Made by a program: the position numbers and the translations under genes
NCBI RefSeq assembly: GCF_001605885.1
Contig: NZ_LRPE01000039.1
Coordinates: forward strand, 411,421-475,420
Reading direction: 5' to 3'
Length of the DNA: 64,000 bases
Origin: Acinetobacter lactucae
GTDB lineage: Bacteria; Pseudomonadota; Gammaproteobacteria; Pseudomonadales; Moraxellaceae
The notes under the pieces: model-generated
Seen by the model: only the letters and a program-made list of their open reading frames with translations
What the model was told of the DNA's origin: nothing
Databases searched by the model: none
In this document: positions 1 through 10,027 of the stretch, one piece after another
Position numbering within the stretch: position 1 is the first letter of the stretch
Layout of the letters: each line of letters begins with the position of its first letter

Positions 1-705
1 GAGCTTAACAGGCAGACCCAATGATTGCGCCGTTTTAAAAACACGTTCAACCTGAGCAGGTGAAAATGCTAAATGCTCGCAGAACGCATCAACTGCATCG
101 ACTAAACCTTCGGCATGCAGTTTAGGCAGCATTTCCGTACAGATATGCTCGATATAAGCATCGCTTTGATCTTTGTACTCTGGCGGTAACGCATGTGCTG
201 CTAAACAGGTACTTTTTACCGTCATCGGTAATTTTTCACCAATTTGACGGATCACACGGAGCATCTTGCGCTCATTTTCGTAATCAAGTCCGTAGCCAGA
301 CTTAATCTCAATGGTCGTTACACCATCTTGCTGCATGCAACGAATACGCTTAAGTGCTGAGCTCAGTAGCTGTTCTTCACTTGCTTCACGCGTTGCACGC
401 ACTGTGCTGGCAATTCCACCACCGCTTGCTGCAATTTCAGCATAGCTCACACCTTGCAAGCGTTTTTCAAACTCAACGCTACGGTTGCCACCAAACACAC
501 TATGTGTATGACAGTCGATGAACCCTGGGGTCACCCAAGCGCCATTTAAATCAACTGTTTCTGAATATGTGTCGGTAGGAAGTTGTTGTTGTTTTCCAAT
601 CCAGTGAATCAGATGCCCTTCTGTGACTATTGCAGCATCTTCAATGTAGGAATATTGCCCATTTTGCATGGTCGCAATGTGGCAATTTTGCCAAAGTTTT
701 TTCAT
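1..705 (-). CDS. hutI: Imidazolonepropionase (HutI), C-terminus beyond the left edge
   Basis: Third enzyme of histidine breakdown in the cytosol: it hydrolyses 4-imidazolone-5-propionate to N-formimino-glutamate. I translated the minus strand from the ATG at 703-705 and it stays open for 235 codons to base 1. Family marks include the amidohydrolase metal motif DCHTHS, followed by [20 protein letters not shown] and the substrate-site [11 protein letters not shown] stretch. The usual length is about 400 residues, so roughly 165 are missing off the window. A GAGGAAAGG ribosome site precedes the ATG. It is the fourth gene after hutU, hutH and the permease, and a formimino-glutamate hydrolase gene would be expected further left. 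Confidence 0.95.
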   Translation of the reverse strand, partial: MKKLWQNCHIATMQNGQYSYIEDAAIVTEGHLIHWIGKQQQLPTDTYSETVDLNGAWVTPGFIDCHTHSVFGGNRSVEFEKRLQGVSYAEIAASGGGIASTVRATREASEEQLLSSALKRIRCMQQDGVTTIEIKSGYGLDYENERKMLRVIRQIGEKLPMTVKSTCLAAHALPPEYKDQSDAYIEHICTEMLPKLHAEGLVDAVDAFCEHLAFSPAQVERVFKTAQSLGLPVKL

Positions 706-720
706 TCGCCTTTCCTCAAA

Positions 721-749
721 ACTGCCCAATAGCAATACTATCGGGCAGT
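721..749 (-). other. Intercistronic hairpin before hutI
   Basis: ACTGCCC (721-727) pairs with GGGCAGT (743-749), extended by ATAG/CTAT (729-732 with 738-741) across one mismatch around a 5-base loop. It lies between the permease stop and the hutI ribosome site. There is no long T run after it on the minus strand, so an RNA-processing or stability element is as likely as a weak terminator. Confidence 0.5.
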
Positions 750-756
750 TGACTTG

Positions 757-2169
757 TTAGCTTTCTATCTCGATATTTTGCGGAATTGAATTATTTTGCT
801 TTCCCGAATTCTGCTGAGGTTTGACCCAAATACGATAAGCGATCATTAACAGAACAAGCCATGTGATTCCTACATAAATTGCAGGGCGTGAATCTGGGAA
901 ATATCCCATCATGACTAAAATGAACACCATAAAACCGATTGCAAAAGCAGGAGCATACGGCCAACCAATAACTGGGAAATCCAATGCCTTAATTTCAGCA
1001 GTAGATAACTTACGGCGCATTGCGACTTGCGAAAGCAAGATCATGAGCCACACCCAAACGGTTGCGAAAGTTGCAATCGATGCAATGATCATGAATACAT
1101 TTTCAGGAATCAGGTAGTTCAGCACCACACCAATTAACAGCACGCCAGCCATAACCACTACAGTCATCCATGGCACACCATTACGTGATAATTTTTGAAA
1201 AACTCGAGGCGCTTGACCACGGTTTGCCATGCCATAAAGCATACGACCAGCACCAAATACATCACTATTAATCGCTGAAACAGCAGCAGTAATCACGACA
1301 ATATTTAAAATTGTAGCTGCTGATTGAATGCCTAAATTCTCAAAAATCTGTACAAATGGACTACCTTGGCTACCAATTTGATTCCATGGGAAAATCGACA
1401 TTAGTACAAAAATGGTTAGTACGTAAAACAGTAAAATACGAACCGGAACAGCATTAATCGCTTTTGGCAAAGTTGTTTTCGGGTCTTGTGATTCACCAGC
1501 TGTGATACCAATAATTTCGATACCACCAAAAGCAAATACAACCACAGATAAACACGCAACCAAGCCTGCAATCCCATGTGGCATAAAGCCGTCATAAATC
1601 CATAAGTTTTGAATACCCGGTACCACACTGCTATGGTCAGCATGGAATCCATAGAACATTAAGCCTATTCCACCTAAAATCATGGCAACAATGGCGCTCA
1701 CCTTGACAATAGAAAGCCAAAACTCGAGTTCGCCAAAGACTTTAACGTGAATAAGGTTAATTGCACCCAAGAACATAATCAGCGATAGAATCCAGATCCA
1801 CCGTGGTACATCGGGATACCAAAACCCCATGTAAATACCAAAAGCAGTGACATCAGCCAACGCCACAATGATCATCTCAAAAACATAAGTCCATCCCGTC
1901 GTAAAGCCAGCCAATGGACCAATGTACTGTGAAGCATAGTGGCTAAACGAACCAGAGACAGGGTTTTGGACAGCCATTTCACCCAGTGCGCGCATAACGA
2001 TATAAATTGCAATCCCTGCAACGATATACGCCAGTAATACTGAAGGCCCTGCCATTTTAATCGCAGTTGCCGAACCATAGAAAAGCCCAGTTCCAATTGC
2101 TGAGCCCAATGCCAAGAAACGAATGTGGCGGGTGTTCAATCCCCGCTGTAATGTGGAGTTTTGTGACAT
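757..2169 (-). CDS. hutT: Amino acid permease of the hut operon (HutT/ProY-like, APC superfamily)
   Basis: Inner-membrane amino acid:proton symporter, inferred to import histidine from its place between hutH and hutI. The N-terminal part reads [13 protein letters not shown], the substrate-binding loop of the APC family, followed by GPSVLLAY and [14 protein letters not shown], and about 12 hydrophobic segments cover the remainder. The start at 2169 gives 470 residues. It follows GGAG seven bases upstream and begins [10 protein letters not shown], which matches family N-termini, whereas the longer reading from 2217 adds 16 residues without family character. Proline is an alternative substrate because ProY and HutT cannot be separated by eye. 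Confidence 0.88.
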   Translation of the reverse strand: MSQNSTLQRGLNTRHIRFLALGSAIGTGLFYGSATAIKMAGPSVLLAYIVAGIAIYIVMRALGEMAVQNPVSGSFSHYASQYIGPLAGFTTGWTYVFEMIIVALADVTAFGIYMGFWYPDVPRWIWILSLIMFLGAINLIHVKVFGELEFWLSIVKVSAIVAMILGGIGLMFYGFHADHSSVVPGIQNLWIYDGFMPHGIAGLVACLSVVVFAFGGIEIIGITAGESQDPKTTLPKAINAVPVRILLFYVLTIFVLMSIFPWNQIGSQGSPFVQIFENLGIQSAATILNIVVITAAVSAINSDVFGAGRMLYGMANRGQAPRVFQKLSRNGVPWMTVVVMAGVLLIGVVLNYLIPENVFMIIASIATFATVWVWLMILLSQVAMRRKLSTAEIKALDFPVIGWPYAPAFAIGFMVFILVMMGYFPDSRPAIYVGITWLVLLMIAYRIWVKPQQNSGKQNNSIPQNIEIES

Positions 2170-2233
2170 TATAATCTCCAATCCTTGAGGATATTTAGTT
2201 AGATTCGGCCACTCCATGTGACCGTTTTATTAA

Positions 2234-3772
2234 TCACACTTCAGACAAACTAGGGAGTAGTTTTGGAATAAGTAACTCGTTTAAGCAGCCGCTTGAGAGT
2301 AATTCACTTGCTTGTTCAATATCAGGAGCAAAGAAACGGTCTTCACTGTAGTAAGGCACTTGAGCGCGCAAGATTTTACGAGCTTGTTCAAGTTTAGGCG
2401 AGCTTTTTAAGCCTTCACGGAAGTCTAGACCCTGACAAGCGCCTAACCATTCAACAGCTAAAATGCCACGGACGTTATCAGCCATATACCAAAGACGTTT
2501 ACCCGCATTCGGAGCCATTGATACGTGGTCTTCTTGGTTAGCTGAAGTTGGCAAGCTATCAACACTTGCCGGATGTGCAAGCGCTTTGTTGTCGCTTGCA
2601 AGAGCAGCAGCGGTTACCTGAGCAATCATAAAGCCCGAGTTAACACCACCATTTGCCACCAAGAACGGTGGAAGTTGTGACATGTGACGGTCCATCATCA
2701 TTGAAATACGACGTTCAGACAGTGAACCAATTTCTGCAATTGCCAATGCTAAATTGTCGGCCGCCATTGCTACAGGTTCTGCATGGAAGTTACCACCAGA
2801 AATCACATCACCTTGTTCAGCAAAAACAAGCGGGTTATCAGATACAGCATTTGCTTCAATTTCTAATACTTCAGCAGCCTGACGGATTTGGGTTAAACAT
2901 GCACCCATCACCTGTGGTTGGCAACGTAAAGAGTATGGGTCTTGAACTTTGCTACAGTCTTCGTGCGAATGTGCAATTTCACTTGAGTCTGTTAATAGAT
3001 CACGATAAGCCGCAGCCACATCAATTTGACCACGTTGACCACGTACTTCATGAATACGCGCATCGAATGGTGCACGTGAACCCAGCATTGCTTCAACGCT
3101 TAATCCACCACAAACCGTTGCAGCAGCAAATAAATCTTCAGCTTCAAACAAGCCACGTAAAGCATAAGCGGTTGAAACTTGTGTACCGTTTAAAAGTGCT
3201 AAACCTTCTTTAGCTGCTAAAGAAATCGGTTCTAAACCTGCAACTTTTAAAGCTTCAACTGCTGGTAACCATTCACCCTTATAACGCGCCTTACCTTCAC
3301 CAAGTAACACTAAAGACATGTGTGCAAGGGGTGCCAAGTCACCTGAAGCCCCTACTGAACCTTTTAGTGGAATGTGTGGGTAAACTTCGGCATTAATTAA
3401 AGCCAACAAAGCATCAATCACTTTACGGCGAATACCAGAGAAACCACGCGCCAAGCTATTTGCTTTTAATAGAATAATTAGACGAACCATTGCATCATCA
3501 AGTGCTTCACCAACACCTGCCGCATGCGAAAGAACTAATGAACGCTGTAATTTTTCTAAATCTTCAGGAGCAATCTTGGTCGAAGCAAGTAAGCCAAAGC
3601 CCGTGTTAATACCGTAAGCTGTACGCCCTTCATTTACAATTTTCTCAACGCAAGCCACGCTTGCATTAATTGCAGATGAAGCACTTTCATCTAATTTAAC
3701 TTTAATTGGGTTGAGGTAAGCTTGACGTAAATCGGCTAAGGTTAGTTTTCCCGGTTGGATCAGTAATTCCAT
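2234..3772 (-). CDS. hutH: Histidine ammonia-lyase (HutH)
   Basis: Removes ammonia from L-histidine to give urocanate, the committed step of the pathway, as a cytosolic homotetramer. The Ala142-Ser143-Gly144 triad inside [11 protein letters not shown] self-cyclises to the MIO electrophile and sits at the position known for Pseudomonas HutH. The active-site tyrosine region YGINTGFG is at residues 53-60. At 512 residues it has the family's normal length. It lies 87 bases after hutU and is followed by the permease, all on the minus strand. Published A. baumannii work links HutH activity to freeing zinc held by histidine, which fits the nearby zigA. Confidence 0.98.
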   Translation of the reverse strand: MELLIQPGKLTLADLRQAYLNPIKVKLDESASSAINASVACVEKIVNEGRTAYGINTGFGLLASTKIAPEDLEKLQRSLVLSHAAGVGEALDDAMVRLIILLKANSLARGFSGIRRKVIDALLALINAEVYPHIPLKGSVGASGDLAPLAHMSLVLLGEGKARYKGEWLPAVEALKVAGLEPISLAAKEGLALLNGTQVSTAYALRGLFEAEDLFAAATVCGGLSVEAMLGSRAPFDARIHEVRGQRGQIDVAAAYRDLLTDSSEIAHSHEDCSKVQDPYSLRCQPQVMGACLTQIRQAAEVLEIEANAVSDNPLVFAEQGDVISGGNFHAEPVAMAADNLALAIAEIGSLSERRISMMMDRHMSQLPPFLVANGGVNSGFMIAQVTAAALASDNKALAHPASVDSLPTSANQEDHVSMAPNAGKRLWYMADNVRGILAVEWLGACQGLDFREGLKSSPKLEQARKILRAQVPYYSEDRFFAPDIEQASELLSSGCLNELLIPKLLPSLSEV

Positions 3773-3812
3773 GTTGGCTTCCTAATTTTTTGCACTATAT
3801 TCTGCTGAGACA

Positions 3813-3838
3813 GTGCTTTTCACAATTGCAAAAAGCAC
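3813..3838 (-). other. Intercistronic hairpin between hutU and hutH
   Basis: GTGCTTTT (3813-3820) pairs with AAAAGCAC (3831-3838) around a 10-base loop in the 87-base gap between the two genes. No T run follows on the minus strand, so it is more likely a processing or stability element than a terminator. Confidence 0.4.
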
Positions 3839-3859
3839 CGCCAGTTCTTCCGTGTATTT

Positions 3860-5536
3860 TTATTGCGTGATCATTGGCAAGTGTAGACCTTGCTCTTTCG
3901 CACAGTTAATCGCAATTTCATAACCGGCATCGGCATGACGCATAACACCTGTTGCAGGGTCATTGGTCAGTACGCGCGCAATACGTGCAGCAGCTTCATC
4001 TGTACCATCACACACAATCACAACGCCTGAGTGTTGAGAGAAGCCCATACCTACACCACCACCGTGATGTAAAGACACCCAAGTTGCGCCGCCTGCTGTA
4101 TTGAGCAACGCATTTAATAAAGGCCAGTCTGATACTGCGTCTGAGCCATCTTGCATTGCTTCAGTTTCACGGTTTGGACTTGCAACCGAACCTGAGTCTA
4201 AATGGTCACGACCAATCACAACTGGTGCAGACAATTCACCGCTACGAACCATTTCGTTAAATGCCAAACCAAGTTTTGCACGTAAGCCTAAACCAACCCA
4301 GCAAATACGCGCTGGTAAACCTTGGAAGCTAATACGTTCACGTGCCATGTCTAACCAGTGATGTAAATGTTCATCATCAGGAATTAATTCTTTAACTTTG
4401 GCATCTGTTTTATAAATGTCTTCTGGGTCGCCAGAAAGCGCTGCCCAACGGAATGGACCAATACCGCGACAGAACAATGGACGGATGTATGCAGGTACGA
4501 AACCAGGGAAATCAAAAGCGTTTGCTACGCCTTCATCTTTTGCCATTTGACGGATGTTGTTGCCATAGTCAAATGTTGGAACACCCATTTTTTGGAAATC
4601 GAGCATCGCTTGTACGTGCTTCGCCATCGACTGTTTTGCAGCTTTTACAACAGCTTCTGGTTCAATTTTCGCACGTTCACGGTATTCATCCCAAGTCCAA
4701 CCTACTGGTAAGTAGCCATTAAGTGGATCGTGTGCACTTGTTTGGTCAGTTACCATGTCTGGGCGTACACCACGGCGTACAAGCTCAGGTAAAATTTCAG
4801 CAGCATTACCATGAAGCGCGATTGAAATTGCTTTGCCTTCTTTTGTATAGCGGTCAATACGCGCCAAAGCGTCATCTAAATCAGTCGCTTGTTCATCTAC
4901 ATAACGGGTACGTAAACGGAAATCGATACTTGCTTGTTGGCATTCAATGTTTAAAGAACACGCACCTGCAAGTGTTGCAGCTAAAGGCTGAGCACCACCC
5001 ATACCACCTAAACCAGCAGTAAGAACCCAACGGCCTTTTAAATCACCGTTGTAGTGTTGGCGGCCTGCTTCAACGAAAGTTTCGTAAGTACCTTGTACAA
5101 TGCCTTGGCTACCAATGTAGATCCATGAACCTGCTGTCATTTGACCGTACATTGCCAAAGCTTTTGCGTCTAACTCGTTGAAGTGTTCCCAGTTTGCCCA
5201 GTGCGGTACAAGGTTTGAGTTTGCAATTAAAACGCGTGGTGCATCTTTATGAGTTTTAAATACACCGACTGGTTTGCCTGATTGAACTAATAACGTTTCA
5301 TCAGTTTCAAGATTTTTTAAAGTATCTACAATTTTGTCGAAACATTCCCAGTTTCGTGCTGCGCGGCCAATACCACCGTATACAACCAACTCTTTCGGGT
5401 TTTCTGCAACGTCCGGATCAAGGTTATTCATCAACATACGTAATGGAGCTTCAGTTAACCAACTTTTAGCCGTCAATTCAGTGCCGCGTGGCGCACGAAT
5501 TTCTACATCACGAAATTTTGTTGTCATTGTTGTCAC
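3860..5536 (-). CDS. hutU: Urocanate hydratase (HutU)
   Basis: Converts urocanate to 4-imidazolone-5-propionate using tightly bound NAD+. The GLGGMGG loop at residues 175-181 is the NAD-binding turn. Cys412 in [10 protein letters not shown] corresponds to the catalytic-site cysteine of the Pseudomonas enzyme, and [13 protein letters not shown] follows it. The length of 558 is normal. The GTG at 5536 was kept because AAGGAG lies seven bases upstream; the ATG at 5527 would sit too far from it and would lose only three residues. It is the first gene of the hutU-hutH-permease-hutI unit, with an operator-like site about 75-100 bases upstream. Confidence 0.98.
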   Translation of the reverse strand: MTTMTTKFRDVEIRAPRGTELTAKSWLTEAPLRMLMNNLDPDVAENPKELVVYGGIGRAARNWECFDKIVDTLKNLETDETLLVQSGKPVGVFKTHKDAPRVLIANSNLVPHWANWEHFNELDAKALAMYGQMTAGSWIYIGSQGIVQGTYETFVEAGRQHYNGDLKGRWVLTAGLGGMGGAQPLAATLAGACSLNIECQQASIDFRLRTRYVDEQATDLDDALARIDRYTKEGKAISIALHGNAAEILPELVRRGVRPDMVTDQTSAHDPLNGYLPVGWTWDEYRERAKIEPEAVVKAAKQSMAKHVQAMLDFQKMGVPTFDYGNNIRQMAKDEGVANAFDFPGFVPAYIRPLFCRGIGPFRWAALSGDPEDIYKTDAKVKELIPDDEHLHHWLDMARERISFQGLPARICWVGLGLRAKLGLAFNEMVRSGELSAPVVIGRDHLDSGSVASPNRETEAMQDGSDAVSDWPLLNALLNTAGGATWVSLHHGGGVGMGFSQHSGVVIVCDGTDEAAARIARVLTNDPATGVMRHADAGYEIAINCAKEQGLHLPMITQ

Positions 5537-5609
5537 AGGCGGACTCCTTCCTTTGAGCTTACATCAGCAGAACATCTCTTGTTTCTGCATTTGTATAGTA
5601 ATGTATTAA

Positions 5610-5633
5610 CTTGTATATACATCCATATACTAC
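5610..5633 (-). promoter_or_regulatory. Probable HutC operator upstream of hutU
   Basis: The core TTGTATATACAT (5611-5622) is a near-palindrome of the TGTATATACA type bound by HutC proteins. A second half-site, GTATATGG on the minus strand, lies next to it. The same two-part arrangement, in the same orientation relative to the gene, occurs upstream of hutC at 7163-7187. Site function is inferred. Confidence 0.7.
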
Positions 5634-5731
5634 ACAAATATTTTTCGGCGTGAAGAGGCTTGCTCGTATTTTTTTAAAAATAATTAATAAGCTTATGAAT
5701 TAAATTAATTTATTTTTATATTAAGCATAAA

Positions 5732-5766
5732 AAAAGCACATGTCTTTTCACGAGACATGTGCTTTT
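5732..5766 (-). terminator. Intrinsic terminator after hutD
   Basis: A perfect 14-bp stem pairs 5732-5745 with 5753-5766 around a 7-base loop. On the minus strand it is followed by a T run. It separates the hutC-hutD transcript from the hutU promoter region. Confidence 0.85.
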
Positions 5767-5788
5767 AAATAAGCAAATTACTTAAGTT

Positions 5789-6364
5789 TTAACGCTGAAT
5801 TAGCTCAATAACATAACAACTTTTTGCCTGAGTTTGAGTAAAATGAACCGATGTTACACCAGTATTTTTTTCAATTTTTAAAGTTTCATGGGTAGCAAGC
5901 TGAACGGAATGATCATCCACATTTACTTCTGTCTCAGAACCATGATTGAAAATAAAAATCAGATCTGCCGAGCTAATAAATGTCTGCTCCGCTGCATCAT
6001 TTAACCACTGAAAACGGACATGAAACTTTGCAGGATCATAAATTAAATTTAAGTCCCGAATTGCCCCATCTACTAGTTCACTTTGGACATGACTCTCACC
6101 ATGAAAAGCAAGAATTTCACCTTGGTTCAGCTTTTTGGCAGCAAGATCATCGACATGCAAAATCATGCCCTGTCCATCGAGTACGCTAATAATGCGCTGC
6201 TTATTTGGAAATAGCGAAAATGGTCCAGAAGTAGTCACATCTGCCATCGAAATGCGCCAATCGAAGTCAGCCTCACCTTGGCTTCGAGCAATTTCTAAAG
6301 TAAAACCTGCACCATTTTTCCAAAGCATTTTTGTATATTGATCGGCCCTGATCAATTCAATCAT
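5789..6364 (-). CDS. hutD: HutD family protein
   Basis: HutD/Ves family, a small cupin-like protein of hut operons with no established enzyme activity; in pseudomonads it is thought to moderate hut expression when histidine or urocanate is high. The 191 residues begin MIELIRADQYTKMLWKNG and contain ARSQGEADFDWRISMADV and FSLFPNKQRI, the recognisable family core. Its ATG overlaps the hutC stop in an ATGA junction, so the two are translationally coupled. Only the family is certain; the role is by analogy. Confidence 0.93.
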   Translation of the reverse strand: MIELIRADQYTKMLWKNGAGFTLEIARSQGEADFDWRISMADVTTSGPFSLFPNKQRIISVLDGQGMILHVDDLAAKKLNQGEILAFHGESHVQSELVDGAIRDLNLIYDPAKFHVRFQWLNDAAEQTFISSADLIFIFNHGSETEVNVDDHSVQLATHETLKIEKNTGVTSVHFTQTQAKSCYVIELIQR

Positions 6365-7113
6365 GGATTAAATTTCCCTTCGAGATAATAGCGGCTACCC
6401 GGATAGATCAAACGCGCACTTGAAATGAGCTGTTTGTTTGACCATGTACGACGACGAATCAATAAACATGGTTCAGCTTTGTTGATCTTCAACCATTTAC
6501 ACTCTTGAGCAGATGCTAAAACGGCCTCAACAATGTGCTCGCCTTCTGTCACGGGTGCTTTTGCCATGAGGTAAGCATTAGGCGTAATGGTTTTAAAATC
6601 TTGTTCTAAGTAATCTGGAATTAGTGCTGCATCAACTAAACGATCTTCGACCTGAACAGGTACATCATTTTCATAATGCACAATAATCGAGTGAAATAAT
6701 CTTTGCCCTTCGCGAGTCTGCATTAACACGCTTTGCTCTGCATTTGCATTAATTTGTTCTAAGACTAAAACTTCAGCGTGGTGCTTATGGTTTCGTGCAA
6801 TAATCTCATCGGCGATATTATTAATCTGAAAAAGTGCAGTACGGCCTTGCCCTTCAGCAACGAAAGAACCAACGCCTTGAATGCGAACCAATAAACCCTC
6901 AGTCGTTAATTCACGAAGCGCACGGTTTACAGTCATACGGCTACAGCCGAGTTGATTAACCAGTTCACTTTCCGAAGGAATTTTTTTATTTACAGCCCAC
7001 GAGCCTTCATAAATTTTTTGTGAAATCAGCTGTTTGACGCGTTGATATAGAGGAACTGGACTATCAGCTTCAATCGAAAGCTCAGCATGTTCTTGTTTTG
7101 ATGTTCTGGGCAT
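6361..7113 (-). CDS. hutC: Histidine utilization repressor HutC (GntR family)
   Basis: DNA-binding repressor of hut genes, released by urocanate. Residues about 18-85 form the GntR winged helix-turn-helix (PVPLYQRVKQLI, IPSESELVNQLGCSRMTVNRALRELTTEGLLVR). The remainder is the UTRA effector domain, including QVEDRLVDAALIPDYLEQDF and CLLIRRRTW. At 250 residues it is normal length. It is first in a two-gene unit with hutD, and a site like that upstream of hutU lies 50-75 bases before it, indicating autorepression. Confidence 0.96.
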   Translation of the reverse strand: MPRTSKQEHAELSIEADSPVPLYQRVKQLISQKIYEGSWAVNKKIPSESELVNQLGCSRMTVNRALRELTTEGLLVRIQGVGSFVAEGQGRTALFQINNIADEIIARNHKHHAEVLVLEQINANAEQSVLMQTREGQRLFHSIIVHYENDVPVQVEDRLVDAALIPDYLEQDFKTITPNAYLMAKAPVTEGEHIVEAVLASAQECKWLKINKAEPCLLIRRRTWSNKQLISSARLIYPGSRYYLEGKFNP

Positions 7114-7466
7114 AACAAATACTCAAAAAGGCGGCAGGCAAAAAGGTATTTTAGTTGACATGCTATGTATATACAACCACATACAACATGTTAATTTATG
7201 AATTAAATAGATTTTAAAAAGTTTAAAAAATAAACATTGCTCAATAAGAGCTAATTTAAAGTTTTATGTAGAGAAATTCAAATATATTAAGCTTTTATCA
7301 ATATTTATTTAATAGTTATTTCTGCTAAGCCTGTGCTCCATTCAAGGACGTGAAAAGTATAGTCTTTTCTAATTTACGAAATGCTGCTTAAAATTTTTAT
7401 TTAAAATAACTGATCGATAGTATTCTTCTGCCACACAGTATATTAATAAAACTGGAAGCACATCGA
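7114..7466. other. 353-base intergenic region between hutC and the acyltransferase gene
   Basis: Divergent promoter region. It holds the operator described separately near 7163-7187. On the plus strand TTGACA at 7155-7160 resembles a -35 box abutting that operator, but no good -10 follows. The rest is AT-rich and I see nothing further. Confidence 0.5.
7163..7187 (-). promoter_or_regulatory. Probable HutC operator upstream of hutC
   Basis: ATGTATATACAA (7165-7176) is the exact reverse complement of the 12-base core found upstream of hutU, and a neighbouring GTTGTATGTGG half-site (minus strand) parallels the hutU arrangement. This supports HutC controlling both transcription units. Confidence 0.7.
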
Positions 7467-8579
7467 ATGCGTAATTATAAAATAGATATTCTTCGAGGAA
7501 TTTCTATCCTTTTGGTTCTTTTACATCATTTTAATATTCCCTATAAACTTAAAGACACATGGTTAGGTTTTGATTTCTTAGGTGAAGCATTTAGCACAGT
7601 CATCGCAAGAAATGGAAATTATGGCGTCACCATGTTTTTTGTGATTTCAGGTTTTTTAATTACCCATCACACTTTAAAAAGAGATAAACAATTCTCCGCA
7701 ATTAATCTCAAGCATTTTTATATCCGGCGGGCGGCGCGTATTTTACCGTGTCTAGGATTACTCATTTTAGGTGTAAGTGTGCTTGGGTCATTTGACTTAA
7801 AACCCTTTATAAACCAAGCCCCCAATGGCATTGAGGTTTCCTATCCACTAACAATTTTTGCAGCTTTAACCTTCTGGATGAATATCCTGATTATTAAATT
7901 TGGTTGGGTAAACTATGCTTTAGGCGTGTTGTGGTCGCTCTCTGTAGAAGAAGTTTTTTACTTTGTTTTTCCATTATTGTGCCTGCTCACGCGTAGTAAT
8001 AAGGTCTTTATTGCGGTACTAATTGGAGTGATTTTGTACGGGCCTTATTTTAGATCTCTCCATTTTGGAGAAGAAAGCGGCGCCTATTTATATCATTATT
8101 TTTCGAGTTTTGATGGCATAGCAATTGGTTGTTTAACGGCGATTTTTTCTCATAAATATCAGCCAAATTGGCACTATAAAAAACCTCTTTCGTGGTTAAT
8201 TATTTTGAGCATGACCGCTCTATATTTATATGCGCCAATTAAAGAAGTGAGTACTTGGGGTATCAGCTTATTTGCTCTTGCCACAGGCTTACTGATTTTG
8301 TGTTTTCAGCATCCTTCCGAAACACAAGCGCATAACCTATTTACCAAAGTGATGGTCTGGTTAGGGCAAAGAAGTTATGAAACTTATTTGTTTCATCTGG
8401 TTGTGCTGGGTCTTATGAAAGTTGCTTTTATTCCGACTCAAACCGACGCTAGCATCAAAATTATGCTTTTAATTGGCTATCTGGTTTTGACTTTTATCAT
8501 TAGCGCAGCGATTGAAAAATACTATTCCACACCGCTTAACAGCTATATTCGAAAGGTTTTTATTAAAGACAAATTATAA
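7467..8579 (+). CDS. Acyltransferase 3 family membrane protein (OafA/YrhL-like)
   Basis: Predicted integral-membrane O-acyltransferase, a class that acetylates surface polysaccharide, lipid A or peptidoglycan sugars. The start MRNYKIDILRGISILLVLLHHF carries the R-G and HH signature near residues 10 and 21. FFVISGFLITHH and YIRRAARILPCL are family motifs, and SLSVEEVFYFVFP follows. About ten hydrophobic segments span the 370 residues. It sits alone on the plus strand between hutC and zigA, with no sugar genes nearby to name the substrate, and shares a terminator with zigA. Family assignment is firm; acceptor and donor are unknown. Confidence 0.88.
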   Translation: MRNYKIDILRGISILLVLLHHFNIPYKLKDTWLGFDFLGEAFSTVIARNGNYGVTMFFVISGFLITHHTLKRDKQFSAINLKHFYIRRAARILPCLGLLILGVSVLGSFDLKPFINQAPNGIEVSYPLTIFAALTFWMNILIIKFGWVNYALGVLWSLSVEEVFYFVFPLLCLLTRSNKVFIAVLIGVILYGPYFRSLHFGEESGAYLYHYFSSFDGIAIGCLTAIFSHKYQPNWHYKKPLSWLIILSMTALYLYAPIKEVSTWGISLFALATGLLILCFQHPSETQAHNLFTKVMVWLGQRSYETYLFHLVVLGLMKVAFIPTQTDASIKIMLLIGYLVLTFIISAAIEKYYSTPLNSYIRKVFIKDKL

Positions 8580-8583
8580 AAAT

Positions 8584-8606
8584 AAGCCCCTTTAAAATAG
8601 GGGCTT
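8584..8606. terminator. Bidirectional terminator between the acyltransferase gene and zigA
   Basis: AAGCCCC (8584-8590) pairs with GGGGCTT (8600-8606) around a 9-base loop in the 34 bases between two convergent genes. T content downstream on either side is modest. Confidence 0.65.
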
Positions 8607-8613
8607 TACTTTG

Positions 8614-9843
8614 TTAAGCAATTAGCAAGGTTTCATCTTCTTGCTTAAAAGGGTTCGACCAGCTCTGCCAAACTTGTGGACCTAAAGCCATTTCTTCATC
8701 ACTTAATAAACAACGGTTTAAGCGCGTTATTAAGGCTTGCTCATCCATTTGCATACCAATTAAAACCAGCTCCTGACGTGCATCGCCTGTGCGGGCATCC
8801 CAATTTTTCTTAATTTCTTCAATACTGGCTAGGTCACTCGGCCAGTCTTCTTCTGCAACGGCGGCCCACCAATAACCTGCCAAGCCATGCCGCGCCATCG
8901 CACCCGCTTGTGACCATGAATAAGCCAATGTCGGTTCAGCAGCCAACCAGAAAAAGCCTTTAGAACGAACGACACCCGGCCATTCAGCCTGCACCAAATT
9001 ATAAAAACGCTCGGGATGGAAAGGTCGGCGCGCGCGGTAAACAAAGCTACTGATTCCATACTCTTCAGTCTCTGGCGTATGCTCGCCGCGTAACTCTTTT
9101 AACCAGCCCGGTGCTTGTGCGGCCTCATCAAAATCAAATAGCTGTGTATTTAAAATTTTATCTAAAGCGATCTTTCCAAATTGAGCAATTTCAACTCGTG
9201 CACGCGGGTTTAGTGTTTTTAAAATTGCGATGAGCTGGTCTTGCTGCGCTTGGTCAATCAAATCAATTTTATTCAGCACAATCACATCACAAAACTCGAT
9301 CTGATCGATGAGAAGATCGACTACAGTTCTTTCATCTTGCTCGCCTAATGATTCACCACGTTGTTGCAGTAAGTCAACCGAACTGTAATCTTTAAGAAAG
9401 TTAAAAGCATCGACTACCGTGACCATGGTGTCGAGTCGAGCGAATTCATTTAGAGAGTTTCCATCTTCATCTTCAAAGGTAAAGGTTTCTGCCACAGGCA
9501 GGGGTTCAGAAATGCCAGTTGACTCAATCACCAATTGGTCAAAACGTCCTTCATCTGCTAAACGTTTAACCTCAACCAATAAATCTTCTCGTAGCGTACA
9601 ACAGATACAGCCATTACTCATTTCAACCAGCTTTTCATCTGTTCTTGAAAGCTCCGCCCCACCTTCGCGTACTAATGCGGCATCAATATTGACCTCTGAC
9701 ATATCATTGACGATTACGGCAATACGGCGGCCTTCGCGATTATTTAAAATATGGTTGAGTAACGTGGTCTTTCCTGCACCCAAAAAGCCAGATAAAACAG
9801 TGACGGGAAGCTTGGCAAATGAGTTGGCGATTGCAGTGCGCAT
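8614..9843 (-). CDS. zigA: Zinc-linked COG0523 GTPase (ZigA)
   Basis: G3E-family GTPase of the CobW/COG0523 group. A. baumannii ZigA is described as a metallochaperone-like protein made in zinc starvation and connected with histidine use. Walker A is GFLGAGKT at residues 19-26, the metal-binding GCICC is at 78-82, and NKIDLID is the guanine motif. I chose 9843 (409 residues) because AGAGAT precedes it, whereas the ATG at 9879 has no ribosome site and adds 12 unlike residues. A Zur-type palindrome lies about 95 bases upstream. The name rests on family, that site and the hut/zrlA neighbourhood. Confidence 0.92.
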   Translation of the reverse strand: MRTAIANSFAKLPVTVLSGFLGAGKTTLLNHILNNREGRRIAVIVNDMSEVNIDAALVREGGAELSRTDEKLVEMSNGCICCTLREDLLVEVKRLADEGRFDQLVIESTGISEPLPVAETFTFEDEDGNSLNEFARLDTMVTVVDAFNFLKDYSSVDLLQQRGESLGEQDERTVVDLLIDQIEFCDVIVLNKIDLIDQAQQDQLIAILKTLNPRARVEIAQFGKIALDKILNTQLFDFDEAAQAPGWLKELRGEHTPETEEYGISSFVYRARRPFHPERFYNLVQAEWPGVVRSKGFFWLAAEPTLAYSWSQAGAMARHGLAGYWWAAVAEEDWPSDLASIEEIKKNWDARTGDARQELVLIGMQMDEQALITRLNRCLLSDEEMALGPQVWQSWSNPFKQEDETLLIA

Positions 9844-9938
9844 GGCTTGATCTCTTTGAATAATATTTAAACTGATCATGGCTAGCCATTTAAATATGGC
9901 CAGATCACAGGCGTAATCTATTTCTAAACCACAATAAT

Positions 9939-9956
9939 GTTATGTTATAACATAAC
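9939..9956 (-). promoter_or_regulatory. Zur box upstream of zigA
   Basis: GTTATGTTATAACATAAC is a perfect 18-bp palindrome with the TGTTATAACA core typical of gammaproteobacterial Zur sites. It lies between zrlA and zigA, so zigA probably has its own zinc-repressed promoter. Confidence 0.82.
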
Positions 9957-10027
9957 TATTGATCAAGTTTTTATTCCAGTTTTATTTAAGCCCATTCACT
10001 TAGTCTTTGAAAAAATTGCTTTTATAG

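Noticed and set aside
2653..3213. 186-codon open frame on the plus strand inside hutH
   Set aside because: It is antisense to a firmly identified enzyme gene and its histidine/leucine/glutamine-rich product has no family character.
4453..5022. Two plus-strand open frames inside hutU
   Set aside because: Mirror frames of a well-conserved gene; products are low in motif content and have no ribosome sites.
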